DNA of 64,000 nucleotides from Flavobacterium sp. ACN6. Lineage in GTDB: Bacteria; Bacteroidota; Bacteroidia; Flavobacteriales; Flavobacteriaceae. Below are positions 17,098-25,553 of this stretch, piece by piece. Both the position numbers and the translations under genes were made by a program. How positions within the stretch are numbered: position 1 is the first letter of the stretch; the number at the start of each line of letters is the position of its first letter. Where the stretch lies: assembly GCF_002304005.1 (NCBI RefSeq), contig NZ_MRCQ01000005.1, forward strand, positions 124,001 to 188,000. The letters run 5' to 3'. A model generated the notes under the pieces. The model made no database searches and was not told the origin of the DNA. It saw only the letters and a list, made by a program, of their open reading frames with translations.

Positions 17098-17135
17098 AAG
17101 CTATTTTGCCCGAAAAGGATGAAATGGCTTTTTTT
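17098..17135 (+). terminator. terminator of the methyltransferase gene
   Basis: AAGCTATTT and AAATGGCTT form a stem with one mismatch, followed by T residues, starting 18 bases after the stop. Confidence 0.65.
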
Positions 17136-17272
17136 GGTTAAAAGCAATTCTAGAAAGATCAATTTAATTGTAATAGTGTCGGTTTATTGCTATTATTTTT
17201 TCTATAAATAAAAACAATATCATAAAATTTGCGCATTTTTTAAACTTTATGCTGATGCTATTGATTTTTTTA

Positions 17273-17280
17273 TATTTTTG
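17273..17280 (+). promoter_or_regulatory. -7 promoter element of the OmpH-like gene
   Basis: TATTTTTG matches TAnnTTTG, 34 bases before the ATG at 17315. No TTG is present at the usual -33 distance. Confidence 0.45.
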
Positions 17281-17314
17281 TCTTTAATACTTAAAAAAAA
17301 TAGAATTAAAAAAA

Positions 17315-17899
17315 ATGAAAAAAGCATTAGTTATTATCGCACTTTCAGTTTTCGCAGTTTCTTGTAACAAAACAGCAGAGGTAAAGGAAGTAAAAACAGC
17401 TTACGTGGATACTTCGGTTTTGATGAAAGAGTACACTGAAGCAAAAGATTTAGAGGCAAAATACAAAGCTCAAGCGGAAGAAAAAGGAAGACAATTACAA
17501 GCTGAAATTTCACGTTTTAAACAAGACGCTGCTAATTTTCAAAGTCAAGCACAGGCAAATGGTCAAGCTTGGGCGCAGCAAAGAGGAGCTGAATTGCAAA
17601 AGAGAGAGCAGCAATTAGGTTATGCTCAACAACAATTAGCGCAGCAATTACAGCAAGAAAGTGGTGTAGAAATGGATTCTCTTGTTAGCGGTGTTAAAAA
17701 ATTCATCAAAGATTACGGAAAGAAAAACGGTTACTCTTACATCTACGGAACTGGAGATGCTGCAACAGTTTTGTATGCTGAAGATAAATATGATATCACA
17801 AAAGCGATTATCAAAGAATTAAACGATAAGTATAAAGCAGAGCCTAAAACAGATGCAAAACCAGCAGCTGAAACTAAAGAAGGCGAAGCAAAAAAATAA
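17315..17899 (+). CDS. OmpH/Skp-family lipoprotein
   Basis: 194 aa. Signal peptide MKKALVIIALSVFAVSC with lipobox ending at Cys17, so the protein is probably a lipoprotein. Residues about 27-150 carry the Skp/OmpH pattern: an opening strand (KTAYVDTSVLMKEYTEAKDLEAKYK), two long Gln/Ala-rich helices, and a closing strand (YSYIYGTGDAATVLYAEDKYDITKAIIKELNDKY). Skp proteins are periplasmic chaperones for outer-membrane proteins; a lipidated form may work at a membrane. The tail is Lys/Pro/Ala/Glu-rich. It is a single-gene unit with its own -7 element and terminator. Confidence 0.9.
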   Translation: MKKALVIIALSVFAVSCNKTAEVKEVKTAYVDTSVLMKEYTEAKDLEAKYKAQAEEKGRQLQAEISRFKQDAANFQSQAQANGQAWAQQRGAELQKREQQLGYAQQQLAQQLQQESGVEMDSLVSGVKKFIKDYGKKNGYSYIYGTGDAATVLYAEDKYDITKAIIKELNDKYKAEPKTDAKPAAETKEGEAKK

Positions 17900-17926
17900 A
17901 AAACTACCAAACTAACTAAATTACTG

Positions 17927-17957
17927 AAAACCTAAATCCACTGCGATTTAGGTTTTT
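17927..17957 (+). terminator. terminator of the OmpH-like gene
   Basis: AAAACCTAAATC and GATTTAGGTTTT form a 12-bp stem followed by T-rich sequence. Confidence 0.88.
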
Positions 17958-18002
17958 TCTTTTTATAAAAATGCGGTAATTTTATTTTTTAATACAAGCC
18001 CA

Positions 18003-20282
18003 ATGCAAAACGTTTCAGAAGCGGCAGCTTACACCTTGCAATTCATTAATCAGACTCAAAAATCCATATTCCTGACGGGTAAAGCAGGAACAGGAAAAAC
18101 TACGCTTTTGCGCGAAATCATAGCTACGACTCACAAAAACACAGTAGTGGTAGCGCCAACCGGAATTGCGGCTTTAAATGCTGGTGGAGTAACGATTCAT
18201 TCTATGTTCCAGCTTCCTTTTTCGGCATTTATTCCGTCTTACGAAGGGAGCGCGCAATTTACAGAAACAGTAAAGTTTGAAAATAAGGAATCACTTCGAC
18301 GTCATTTCAAAATGAACAACGTCAAGCGAAATGTGATTCGCAATATGGAACTGCTGATTATTGATGAAGTAAGTATGCTTCGTGGGGATTTGCTGGATGC
18401 GGTCGATTTTATGATGCAGTCTGTCCGCCGAAACAGCCAGGCTTTCGGGGGCGTGCAGGTTCTGTTTATTGGAGATTTACTGCAATTGCCTCCCGTAATT
18501 CGAGATGAAGAGTGGCGTACTTTGAGAAATTATTACAAAGGGAAATTCTTTTTTCATTCTCATGTCTTGCAGCTCAATCCGCCCATTTATATTGAATTGT
18601 CGAAAATCTACAGACAAACGGATGATACTTTTATTTCGGTTTTGAATAATCTGCGTAATAATCAAATCACACCTCAGGACATTGCTGTTCTAAATCAATA
18701 CGTTAAGCCATATTTTGATTTCAAAGAGAATAAAGGCTACATAACGCTTACAACGCATAATGCTAAAGCGGATTCAATTAACTCTCAGTCAATCAATGAT
18801 TTAGATGGAAAAGAATATGTGTATACACCTTTTGTGGTTGGCGATTTCCCTGAAAAGATATTTCCTGTAGAAGAAGAATTGAAATTGAAGATTGGCGCTC
18901 AGATCATGTTCGTTAAGAATGACTTATCATTTGAGAAGAGATATTTCAACGGAAAAATGGGTGTAATCAAATCTCTTTCTGACGAGGAAATTTTTGTTCA
19001 TTTTCCAGAGGAGAATATGACGCTCGAAGTAGAGAAGTACGAATGGAAAAATATCCGCTACAAAGTCAATGAACAAACTAAAGAAATCGAAGAAGAGGTT
19101 TTGGGAACCTTCGCACATTATCCAATCAAATTGGCTTGGGCGATTACGGTGCATAAAAGTCAAGGTTTAACTTTTGACAAAGCCGCGCTCGATGTATCGC
19201 AAGTTTTTCTGCCTGGACAAGCGTATGTAGCGCTTTCGCGTTTACGTTCATTAAACGGTCTTATTTTGCTTTCTCCGATGCAGATGAATGGCATTTCCAA
19301 CGACCAAGATGTAATGGATTATGCTTTGAATAAAGCCACTGAAGAAGTTTTAAAAAATTCTCTTCATTTTGAAACCAAGAATTTTATTCATAACTATTTG
19401 GTAAACAGTTTCAATTGGACCGAATTGGCGCAAGAATGGCGAAACCATCGTTTTAGTTATAACGAAAATGCGGCCGGTTCAGAAAAATCGAAACATTCCG
19501 CTTGGGCGCATAAACGTTTGGAAATAATCGAACAGCTTTTAGAGCCTTCGCAGAAATTTATCATTCAGCTGAATAAAATTTTCAATAAAGAAACCGTCGA
19601 TTTATTTTTTGTGAAAGAAAGAGTAGAGGCAGCCTACGATTACTTTTTCAAACCAATGGATAAATTGGTCGATGATTTAATTTATAAAATGGCTGAAATA
19701 CAGAAATTTAAAAAAGTAAAAGAGTTTTATGAAGAACTTAATCTTTTAGAAGATCTGCAGACAAAAGCGGTTTTGCGTTTACTAAAAGCAAAGTTACTGC
19801 TTGAAGTTGTAGTTTCTGGTGAAGCAATTTCTAAAGAAAAATTATCGTCTCCATTAATTAGAAATTATAAAACCAACAAAGCAGAAAGGATTCGAGAAGA
19901 GCTTAAAATAACAAATACAGACATTTTTAGGACAGAAGAACCCGTTGTTCGGTATAAGGCAGCTAAAGCGGAGAAAAGTGAGCTTAAAACGGCTAAAAAG
20001 ACCACAGTTGAAGAGACGCACGATTTATGGCTGGAGAAAAATTCTGTCGAAGATATCGCAAGAATGCGTAAATTGAATGTTCAAACTATCGAAGGACATT
20101 TGATAAGACTTATTCAAGCAAAGAAAATTGATATCAACGAAGTTTTGCCGTATGATAAAATTTTGGCTTTGCGAGAAGCATTTCAATTTTATCAGGAAGA
20201 ATCTCTAAGCGGTTTGAAAGAAAAACATGGAGATGAATTTACCTGGGATGAATTAAAAATGTTCAAAGCCAGTATAAATTAA
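18003..20282 (+). CDS. PIF1/RecD2-like helicase with C-terminal helix-turn-helix domain
   Basis: 759 aa. Superfamily 1 helicase: Walker A GKAGTGKTT at residues 26-34, Walker B LLIIDEVSML near residue 118, and motif LAWAITVHKSQGLTFD with YVALSRLRSLNGL in the RecA-2 domain (about 380-420). The region from about 470 on is helical and lysine-rich. The C-terminal 100 residues (LWLEKNSVEDIARMRKLNVQ and onward) match the HTH_40-type domain seen at the end of RecQ- and PIF1-like helicases. It probably unwinds structured or stalled DNA; the target is unknown. A parS-like site begins 9 bases after its stop. Confidence 0.9.
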   Translation: MQNVSEAAAYTLQFINQTQKSIFLTGKAGTGKTTLLREIIATTHKNTVVVAPTGIAALNAGGVTIHSMFQLPFSAFIPSYEGSAQFTETVKFENKESLRRHFKMNNVKRNVIRNMELLIIDEVSMLRGDLLDAVDFMMQSVRRNSQAFGGVQVLFIGDLLQLPPVIRDEEWRTLRNYYKGKFFFHSHVLQLNPPIYIELSKIYRQTDDTFISVLNNLRNNQITPQDIAVLNQYVKPYFDFKENKGYITLTTHNAKADSINSQSINDLDGKEYVYTPFVVGDFPEKIFPVEEELKLKIGAQIMFVKNDLSFEKRYFNGKMGVIKSLSDEEIFVHFPEENMTLEVEKYEWKNIRYKVNEQTKEIEEEVLGTFAHYPIKLAWAITVHKSQGLTFDKAALDVSQVFLPGQAYVALSRLRSLNGLILLSPMQMNGISNDQDVMDYALNKATEEVLKNSLHFETKNFIHNYLVNSFNWTELAQEWRNHRFSYNENAAGSEKSKHSAWAHKRLEIIEQLLEPSQKFIIQLNKIFNKETVDLFFVKERVEAAYDYFFKPMDKLVDDLIYKMAEIQKFKKVKEFYEELNLLEDLQTKAVLRLLKAKLLLEVVVSGEAISKEKLSSPLIRNYKTNKAERIREELKITNTDIFRTEEPVVRYKAAKAEKSELKTAKKTTVEETHDLWLEKNSVEDIARMRKLNVQTIEGHLIRLIQAKKIDINEVLPYDKILALREAFQFYQEESLSGLKEKHGDEFTWDELKMFKASIN

Positions 20283-20290
20283 TTTTTGAA

Positions 20291-20306
20291 CGTCCCACGT
20301 GAAACA
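20291..20306. other. parS: outlying parS-like site
   Basis: CGTCCCACGTGAAACA matches the universal parS at 14 of 16 bases, including the core CACGTGAAACA. It is in the gap between the helicase gene and the next exported-protein gene, about 4.6 kb from the mnmG cluster. Confidence 0.65.
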
Positions 20307-20358
20307 TCATTTTTGTTTTTCAAAAAATTGATTTCTAACGCATTAAATTATTTTGGAT

Positions 20359-21120
20359 ATGAAAATAGTTCGATTTTTTTTAGTTTGTTTGATCTTTTGC
20401 AACTTCAGTATGACGGCTCAAGATCTGAAACCAGAATATCAAAAAATGATTTCGAAATTTATTTTGGAAGTAAAAAATGGCAATAAAACGGCAGTTTCAA
20501 ATCGTGTAAAATTTCCGTTAAAGAGAGAGGTTCCAATTCCTGCGGTAAAAAATAAAGCAGATTTTGTAAAGAGATACAATCAAATTTTTGATGCAGTTTT
20601 AATTGAAAAAATTACCAAATCGAATCCAGCAAAAGATTGGTCAGAAATGGGCTGGCGCGGCATAATGCTCAATCAAGGCGATTTATGGATTGATACCGAT
20701 GGAAAAATTACTGCAGTAAATTACCAGTCAAAAGCAGAAGAAAAATTAAAAAATTCGCTGATTGCTTCCGAGAAAAAAAGTGTAAACAGCGCAATTTCAG
20801 ATTTTAAAGAACCTGTTGCGATTCTTGAAACATCAAAGTTCAGAATTAGAATTGATGATTTAGGAAATAATAAATTTCGATATGCATCTTGGTCGATCAA
20901 AAAGAAAATGACCGATACTCCAGATTTAATAATAGAGAATGGTATTTTTTATGCTGACGGTACAGGTGGAAATCATCATTACGAATTTAAGAAAGTTGAT
21001 TTTCGATATGAATGCCACTTCGTCGTTTTGGGCGAAAAAAATTCGGCGCCTGCGGCGTTAATTATATATCAAGCAGGGAAAAAAATTCTTTCTCAAAATG
21101 CGAAGATTGTTTCACGATAA
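20359..21120 (+). CDS. exported protein of unknown function
   Basis: 253 aa from the ATG at 20359; a TTG two codons earlier is less likely. Signal peptide MKIVRFFLVCLIFCNFSMTAQ. The mature part has a helical segment with KMISKFILEVKNGNKTAVSNRVKFPLKR, then WSEMGWRGIMLNQGDLWIDTDGKITAVNY, the layout of NTF2-like exported proteins. A strand-rich C-terminal half follows (FRIRIDDLGNNKFRYASWSI; YECHFVVLGEKNSAPAALIIYQAGKKI). I do not recognise a named family. It has no lipobox and no type IX signal. It ends at a terminator shared with the convergent gene. Confidence 0.75.
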   Translation: MKIVRFFLVCLIFCNFSMTAQDLKPEYQKMISKFILEVKNGNKTAVSNRVKFPLKREVPIPAVKNKADFVKRYNQIFDAVLIEKITKSNPAKDWSEMGWRGIMLNQGDLWIDTDGKITAVNYQSKAEEKLKNSLIASEKKSVNSAISDFKEPVAILETSKFRIRIDDLGNNKFRYASWSIKKKMTDTPDLIIENGIFYADGTGGNHHYEFKKVDFRYECHFVVLGEKNSAPAALIIYQAGKKILSQNAKIVSR

Positions 21121-21126
21121 ACAGAC

Positions 21127-21162
21127 TAAAAAAGCCTAATTCAGAACGAATTAGGCTTTTTT
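21127..21162. terminator. bidirectional terminator
   Basis: AAAAAAGCCTAATTC and GAATTAGGCTTTTTT flank a 5-base loop between two convergent genes. Confidence 0.9.
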
Positions 21163-21163
21163 A

Positions 21164-21625
21164 TTAAATAGCTGACATCACTTTTTCAAGCTCTTTTTCC
21201 TGAGTAATCTGAGTCAATTTCAGTTTTTGGATATTGACATCATTTTCCTTTGTTTTAATTTTTTGTTTTTGAATCTCTTCATCAGAAATTACCGAAGTTG
21301 TTATTTTGTTTTCAATTTTCTGATTTGTGAGCTCAAGTTTACTGATTTTTTCCTTGGTTGCTTTCAAATTGTTTTCAGATTTAGAAAGATTTTTCTTTTT
21401 GGTTTCCAGTTCTTTCTTTCTGCTTTCTATGTCTTTCTGTTCTTTTTTGAGCTGCTCAATTTTATCATCCAATATTTTATGATTCTGTTTTAGCAATTTT
21501 TGAGTTTGAGCTGCAGCATTTTTTAACTCCAATTCGTGTGCGCTAGTGGTTTGAATTTGCTGTGCAAAAAAAGATTGTGAATTAAGTAATAACAAGATTA
21601 CTAGTGTTTTGAAGATTTTATCCAT
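21164..21625 (-). CDS. exported coiled-coil protein
   Basis: 153 aa from the ATG at 21625, which places a signal peptide (MDKIFKTLVILLLLNSQSFFAQ) at the very start; an in-frame ATG 15 codons upstream adds a polar stretch and is less likely. Almost all the rest is one long helix of Lys, Glu, Gln and Leu (residues about 28-150), predicted to form a coiled coil. No family-specific motif is visible. Such short periplasmic coiled coils are common but of unknown role; a scaffolding or envelope-stress role is only a guess. Confidence 0.7.
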   Translation of the reverse strand: MDKIFKTLVILLLLNSQSFFAQQIQTTSAHELELKNAAAQTQKLLKQNHKILDDKIEQLKKEQKDIESRKKELETKKKNLSKSENNLKATKEKISKLELTNQKIENKITTSVISDEEIQKQKIKTKENDVNIQKLKLTQITQEKELEKVMSAI

Positions 21626-21711
21626 TTTGTTTAAATTTAATGGAACGAATTTATTCGAAGTGATCTTCAAAGATTACCAGTGAAATTTTTTAAAATAACA
21701 GAATAGGACAA

Positions 21712-21740
21712 AAAAATCCCGTTCGAAAGAACAGGATTTT
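21712..21740 (-). terminator. terminator of the HU/SPOR gene
   Basis: AAAATCCTGTTC and GAACGGGATTTT on the minus strand form a stem with one G-T pair, followed by T residues. Confidence 0.8.
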
Positions 21741-21746
21741 GAAGTT

Positions 21747-22718
21747 TTATAAGTTTTCGACCAGAATCCAAGCTTGTGGATTTTCGCCTTTTTGAATTTC
21801 TTTTTGAGCTTGTTCAGCTTCTTTCATTGTTGGATAACTTCCGTACAAAACAGGGAATAAGCCATGTTTGTTTTCTTTCAACATTCTAGCTTTAAAACCA
21901 TCTTTGATTAATTGGTTATAAGCTTTTTTTGCATTTTGTTCACTTCTAAAAGCACCAGCCATAATATGATACGACATTGTTGGTTCAGCAATTTCAACTT
22001 TCGCAGAATCAACAGAAAGCGTCACTGCCGGAAGAGGGCTTTTTATAAAAAACGTAGCTTCTTGAATTTTGTTTTCTACTTTTTTCTGAACCGATTTTTC
22101 TACCAAAAGTGTTTGATTATCAATTTGGTTTTGGTACAAAGGATAACCAATACTTCCTGTAATTCCAAGTCCTAAAACGAGAATTGCAGCGTATCTTAAA
22201 AACGGATTTGAAGATTTAGTTTGTTCTTCATTTTCATATAATAAAACAGCTTCTTTTTCTTTTGCCGCGATCTTTTCGATTTTTTTCTCGAAAGCTTCTT
22301 TTTTCACCATCGGAGAAACAAACGGACTTAATCCAAAAGAAGTTGACAAATAATTAATCTGATCGTTTGGTGTGAAAATGATATTGCTTTCAGAGTTCAA
22401 GCGTAATTCTCCAATATTTTTTAAAAGGATTACTTCATTTTCTTCTAAAGTTTTTTTCCAGTTCAAAACCTCAAACGCAATAGCGCTAACAGCAAAACCA
22501 TAAGATGTTTTTTCTGCCTGAGCGATATGATTTGCAAGTAAACCGTCGTTGTTTTTCAAACGGCTGTTGAATGAAATGGTTTTTTTTGGAGGAAAAAACG
22601 AATTAGTGCTTTCATTTAGCTGCGCCGAATGAATTTCTGTTAAAAATGCACCAAACCCTGGAACCGTTACACACTGATAACGATACAATAACTGCGAGAT
22701 ATATACTTCGATTTTCAT
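21747..22718 (-). CDS. HU-CCDC81/SPOR domain membrane protein
   Basis: 323 aa from the ATG at 22718; the ATG at 22736 lies upstream of the -7 promoter element and is excluded. The N-terminal 130 residues are two HU-like (CCDC81-type) domains: VEVYISQLLYRYQ-type helices, then VTVPGFGAFLTE, KTISFNSRLKNNDGLLANHIA, and VILLKNIGELRLNSE. A transmembrane helix follows (about residues 175-195). The C-terminal 75 residues are a SPOR domain (SYHIMAGAFRSEQNAKKAYNQL ending QAWILVENL), which binds denuded glycan strands at the septum. The combination places an HU-like fold in the cytoplasm and a peptidoglycan-binding domain outside. Function is unproven. Confidence 0.85.
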   Translation of the reverse strand: MKIEVYISQLLYRYQCVTVPGFGAFLTEIHSAQLNESTNSFFPPKKTISFNSRLKNNDGLLANHIAQAEKTSYGFAVSAIAFEVLNWKKTLEENEVILLKNIGELRLNSESNIIFTPNDQINYLSTSFGLSPFVSPMVKKEAFEKKIEKIAAKEKEAVLLYENEEQTKSSNPFLRYAAILVLGLGITGSIGYPLYQNQIDNQTLLVEKSVQKKVENKIQEATFFIKSPLPAVTLSVDSAKVEIAEPTMSYHIMAGAFRSEQNAKKAYNQLIKDGFKARMLKENKHGLFPVLYGSYPTMKEAEQAQKEIQKGENPQAWILVENL

Positions 22719-22723
22719 AGTAA

Positions 22724-22752
22724 CAAAGTTATGCATCGCTTATAGTTATCAA
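22724..22752 (-). promoter_or_regulatory. promoter of the HU/SPOR gene (leaderless)
   Basis: On the minus strand TTG (22750-22752), 18 bases, then TAACTTTG (22724-22731), a full match to the Bacteroidetes consensus. Only 5 bases separate it from the ATG at 22718, so the transcript should begin at or next to the start codon. Confidence 0.7.
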
Positions 22753-22916
22753 AATTTTATTCACAATTTTTATTAACAATTCGGAATTATTTTTAGACAA
22801 TTCGTTTTCAAATATTTAGCTCAATGTTTGTGCTGATTTATAAATTCGAATTCATTTTAATTATAAAAATTATTAAGAAATTACTTTGTTTTAATGATCT
22901 TTGTGCTTCAAAAAAA

Positions 22917-22940
22917 GTAAAATAGTTTTTTCTATTTTAC
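22917..22940 (+). promoter_or_regulatory. hairpin in front of dprA
   Basis: GTAAAATAG and CTATTTTAC form a perfect 9-bp stem around six T, ending 3 bases before the ATG at 22944. It could block the first start codon or act as a leader control element; it is AT-rich and so only moderately stable. Confidence 0.5.
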
Positions 22941-22943
22941 ATA

Positions 22944-24056
22944 ATGTTTTATAAAATGACAGATCAAGAATTATTTTATTTGCTGGCTTTGTTAAAGGTT
23001 GATGGAGTGGGAGATATAATGGGAAAAAAACTGCTCACTTCTTTTGGAAATGCTCAGGCTATATTTACGGCAAAAAATAATCAATTGGCTGCGGTTGATG
23101 GTATTGGAACGGTCTTATTAAAAAATTTAAAAGATAAAAGCATTTTTGAGAAAGCAGAACGAGAACTAGAATTCATAAAAAAGAATGATATTCAGATTTC
23201 TTTTTTTCAGGATGAAACCTATCCCGAAAGGCTTAAGCATTGTATTGATGCGCCAATTTTAATATTTACAGCTGGAAATATCGATTTTAAAGCCAAGAAA
23301 ATAATTAGTATTGTTGGCACGCGTCAGATAACATCTTACGGTGCGGAATTCTGCCGTAAACTAATCGAAGATCTTGCTCCTTTAGATCCTGTAATTGTAA
23401 GCGGATTTGCCTATGGAGTTGATATAGTCGCACATCAAGCCGCGATGGATCATAACCTGCAGACTATTGGAGTTTTGGCGCATGGTTTAAATCAGATTTA
23501 TCCAAGAACGCATAAAAAATATATGGCGCGGATGGAGGAGAATGGCGGTTTTATAACGGAATTTTGGAGCGATTCTAATCCCGATAAAGAGAAATTCGTG
23601 CGGCGAAACCGAATTGTGGCCGGCATGACAGAAGCAACAATTGTCATTGAATCTGCAGATAAAGGAGGTTCGCTGATAACAGCCAATATGGCAAACGAAT
23701 ATAACCGAGATGTATTTGCAGTGCCTGGACGAATTACAGATAAATACAGTCAAGGCTGTAATAATTTGATTAAGACTCAGAAAGCAAATGTATTAACAGA
23801 CGCAGCTGATTTGGTTTATATGCTGAATTGGGATATTAAAGAAAAACCTAAAAGCATTCAGAAACAGCTTTTTATCGAATTGGATTCTGATGAACAAAAA
23901 ATCTATGATTTTCTTCTAAAAAATGGAAAAGAATTATTGGATACCATTGCCGTTAAATGTGATTTTCCAATTTACAAAATGTCTGGAATTCTCATAAATA
24001 TGGAACTCAAAGGCATTATTAGGCCGCTTCCTGGAAAACTTTTTGAGGTAATTTAA
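22944..24056 (+). CDS. dprA: DNA-processing protein DprA
   Basis: 370 aa (366 aa if translation begins at the ATG at 22956, which is plausible because the hairpin abuts the first ATG). DprA binds incoming single-stranded DNA and loads RecA during transformation. Visible parts are an N-terminal helix-hairpin-helix-like domain (VDGVGDIMGKKLLTSFG; VDGIGTVLLKNLKD), then the Rossmann core with SIVGTRQITSYGAEFCRKL, VSGFAYGVDIVAHQAA and RNRIVAGMTEATIVIE, followed by GGSLITANMANEYNRDVFAVPG. A C-terminal winged-helix (about residues 305-370) ends the protein. recA lies 3 kb away, though not in the same transcript. Confidence 0.95.
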   Translation: MFYKMTDQELFYLLALLKVDGVGDIMGKKLLTSFGNAQAIFTAKNNQLAAVDGIGTVLLKNLKDKSIFEKAERELEFIKKNDIQISFFQDETYPERLKHCIDAPILIFTAGNIDFKAKKIISIVGTRQITSYGAEFCRKLIEDLAPLDPVIVSGFAYGVDIVAHQAAMDHNLQTIGVLAHGLNQIYPRTHKKYMARMEENGGFITEFWSDSNPDKEKFVRRNRIVAGMTEATIVIESADKGGSLITANMANEYNRDVFAVPGRITDKYSQGCNNLIKTQKANVLTDAADLVYMLNWDIKEKPKSIQKQLFIELDSDEQKIYDFLLKNGKELLDTIAVKCDFPIYKMSGILINMELKGIIRPLPGKLFEVI

Positions 24057-24072
24057 CGGAGAAAATCTGTCA

Positions 24073-24195
24073 CTATTTATTTTTAAAATGTTTGTATAAT
24101 TTGTACAGAATAAAAATGAGTAGTAGTCCAAAAATGATATTCAGAATCGGGAACAAGTACGGAGGAGCATCATAGTTTTCAATATATTTATTCAT
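24073..24195 (-). CDS. 40-aa single-pass membrane protein
   Basis: A 41-codon ORF on the minus strand with ATG at 24195 and TAG at 24073. The protein has a polar, Pro-containing N-terminus (MNKYIENYDAPPYLFP), one strong hydrophobic helix (ILNIIFGLLLIFILYKLY), and a basic end (KHFKNK), the charge pattern of a membrane protein with its C-terminus inside. It fills the otherwise empty gap between dprA and trpS on the opposite strand to dprA and does not overlap either gene. The amino-acid pattern is much more ordered than expected by chance in this AT-rich DNA. Family unknown. Confidence 0.65.
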   Translation of the reverse strand: MNKYIENYDAPPYLFPILNIIFGLLLIFILYKLYKHFKNK

Positions 24196-24250
24196 CTTTT
24201 CATTTTTTTAAAAGATTAATAAACATGAAGTTACAAAAAATATGATTCAT

Positions 24251-24292
24251 AAAAAAACGTTGAAAGGTTTTGATACCGTTTCAACGTTTTTT
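24251..24292 (-). terminator. terminator of trpS
   Basis: AAACGTTGAAA and TTTCAACGTTT form a stem; the minus strand continues with seven T. Confidence 0.85.
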
Positions 24293-24319
24293 ATTTATTA
24301 AATCTTTTGGGATTTATTC

Positions 24320-25294
24320 TTATTTACCAAATCCTAAAACTTCTCGAACTTTTGCTAAAACCCCATCAGCGACAACAGAAGCTTTTGCTGCACCTTTTTT
24401 CAATAGCGCATCTACCTCTTCAAGGTTGTTGATGTAGTAATTGTATTTCTCTCTTTCAGTTTTAAATCTTTCTGTAATCAATTCAAACAAAGCTTGTTTG
24501 GCGTGGCCATAGCCATAATTTCCGCCTAAATAATTTGCTCTCATTTCGGCAATCTGTGCTTCATTTCCTAGCAGAGAATAAATGGCAAATGCGTTGCAGG
24601 TATCAGGATTTTTTGGATCTTCAAGCGGTGTGCTGTCTGTTTCAATGCTCATTACTTGTTTGCGTAATGCCTTGTCATCCAAGAAAATATTAATAATATT
24701 ATTGGCAGATTTACTCATTTTGCCTCCGTTTGTTCCAGGAATCAACATAATGTTTTCCTGAATTTTAGCTTCAGGAATTACAAATGTTTCACCCATTTGG
24801 TGGTTGAAACGAGAAGCAACATCGCGGGTAATTTCTAAATGTTGCAGCTGATCTTTTCCAACAGGAACAAATTCAGCATCATACAATAAAATATCTGCAG
24901 CCATTAACATTGGGTAAGTAAAAAGTCCAGCGTTTACGTCGTCTAAACGATCGGCCTTATCTTTGAAAGAATGTGCTAAAGTCAATCTTTGGAACGGAAA
25001 AAAGCAGCTCAAATACCAAGTCAATTCTGTAGTCTGCACCACATCCGATTGTCTGTAAAACGTTACTTTTTCAGGATTCAAACCACATGCCAGCCAAGCC
25101 GCAGCCGTGCTGTAGGTGTTTTCTCTTAAAGTTTTTCCGTCTTTAATCTGAGTAATCGAATGCAAATCAGCAATAAACAAATAAGATTCGTTCGCCGGAT
25201 TATTTGATAATTCGATCGCTGGAATAATTGCTCCTAATAAATTTCCTAAATGCGGTGTTCCTGTACTTTGAACACCCGTAAGTATTTTTGCCAT
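24320..25294 (-). CDS. trpS: tryptophanyl-tRNA synthetase
   Basis: 324 aa, the normal length for bacterial TrpRS. Class Ic: the HIGH-type motif is PHLGN at residues 14-18 (TGTPHLGNLLGA) and the KMSKS motif is in GGKMSKSANN near residue 193. VGKDQLQHLEITRDVASRFN, typical of TrpRS, is also present. It charges tRNA-Trp in the cytosol. It is transcribed away from the GxxExxY element; the region just upstream (25337-25367) contains a degenerate copy of the CGCAAAGG repeat that also forms the left arm of that element. Confidence 0.96.
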   Translation of the reverse strand: MAKILTGVQSTGTPHLGNLLGAIIPAIELSNNPANESYLFIADLHSITQIKDGKTLRENTYSTAAAWLACGLNPEKVTFYRQSDVVQTTELTWYLSCFFPFQRLTLAHSFKDKADRLDDVNAGLFTYPMLMAADILLYDAEFVPVGKDQLQHLEITRDVASRFNHQMGETFVIPEAKIQENIMLIPGTNGGKMSKSANNIINIFLDDKALRKQVMSIETDSTPLEDPKNPDTCNAFAIYSLLGNEAQIAEMRANYLGGNYGYGHAKQALFELITERFKTEREKYNYYINNLEEVDALLKKGAAKASVVADGVLAKVREVLGFGK

Positions 25295-25532
25295 TCTAGA
25301 TTTTTTCTTAATTGCAAATGTCGTGATGTTTTTTTTAACCGCAAAGTGTGCAAAGGTTTATCGCAATGTTTTGTTTTTTTGTCAGTCATTTTAACGCAGA
25401 GCACGCAAAGGATTTTCGCAAAGGAAAGAAGTTTTATTTTTTTGAAGTTGCTTGGCAATAAGTTCACTAAGCTTTGTCTTCTATAAAGTAATCTTATAAA
25501 AAACCTTTACTTTAATTATAAGAAAATATTTA

Positions 25533-25540
25533 TAATTTTG
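25533..25540 (+). promoter_or_regulatory. -7 promoter element of the GxxExxY gene
   Basis: TAATTTTG matches TAnnTTTG, 13 bases before the ATG at 25554. It lies inside the inverted-repeat element, so the element carries its own promoter. Confidence 0.5.
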
Positions 25541-25553
25541 TTTTTTTTAGATT

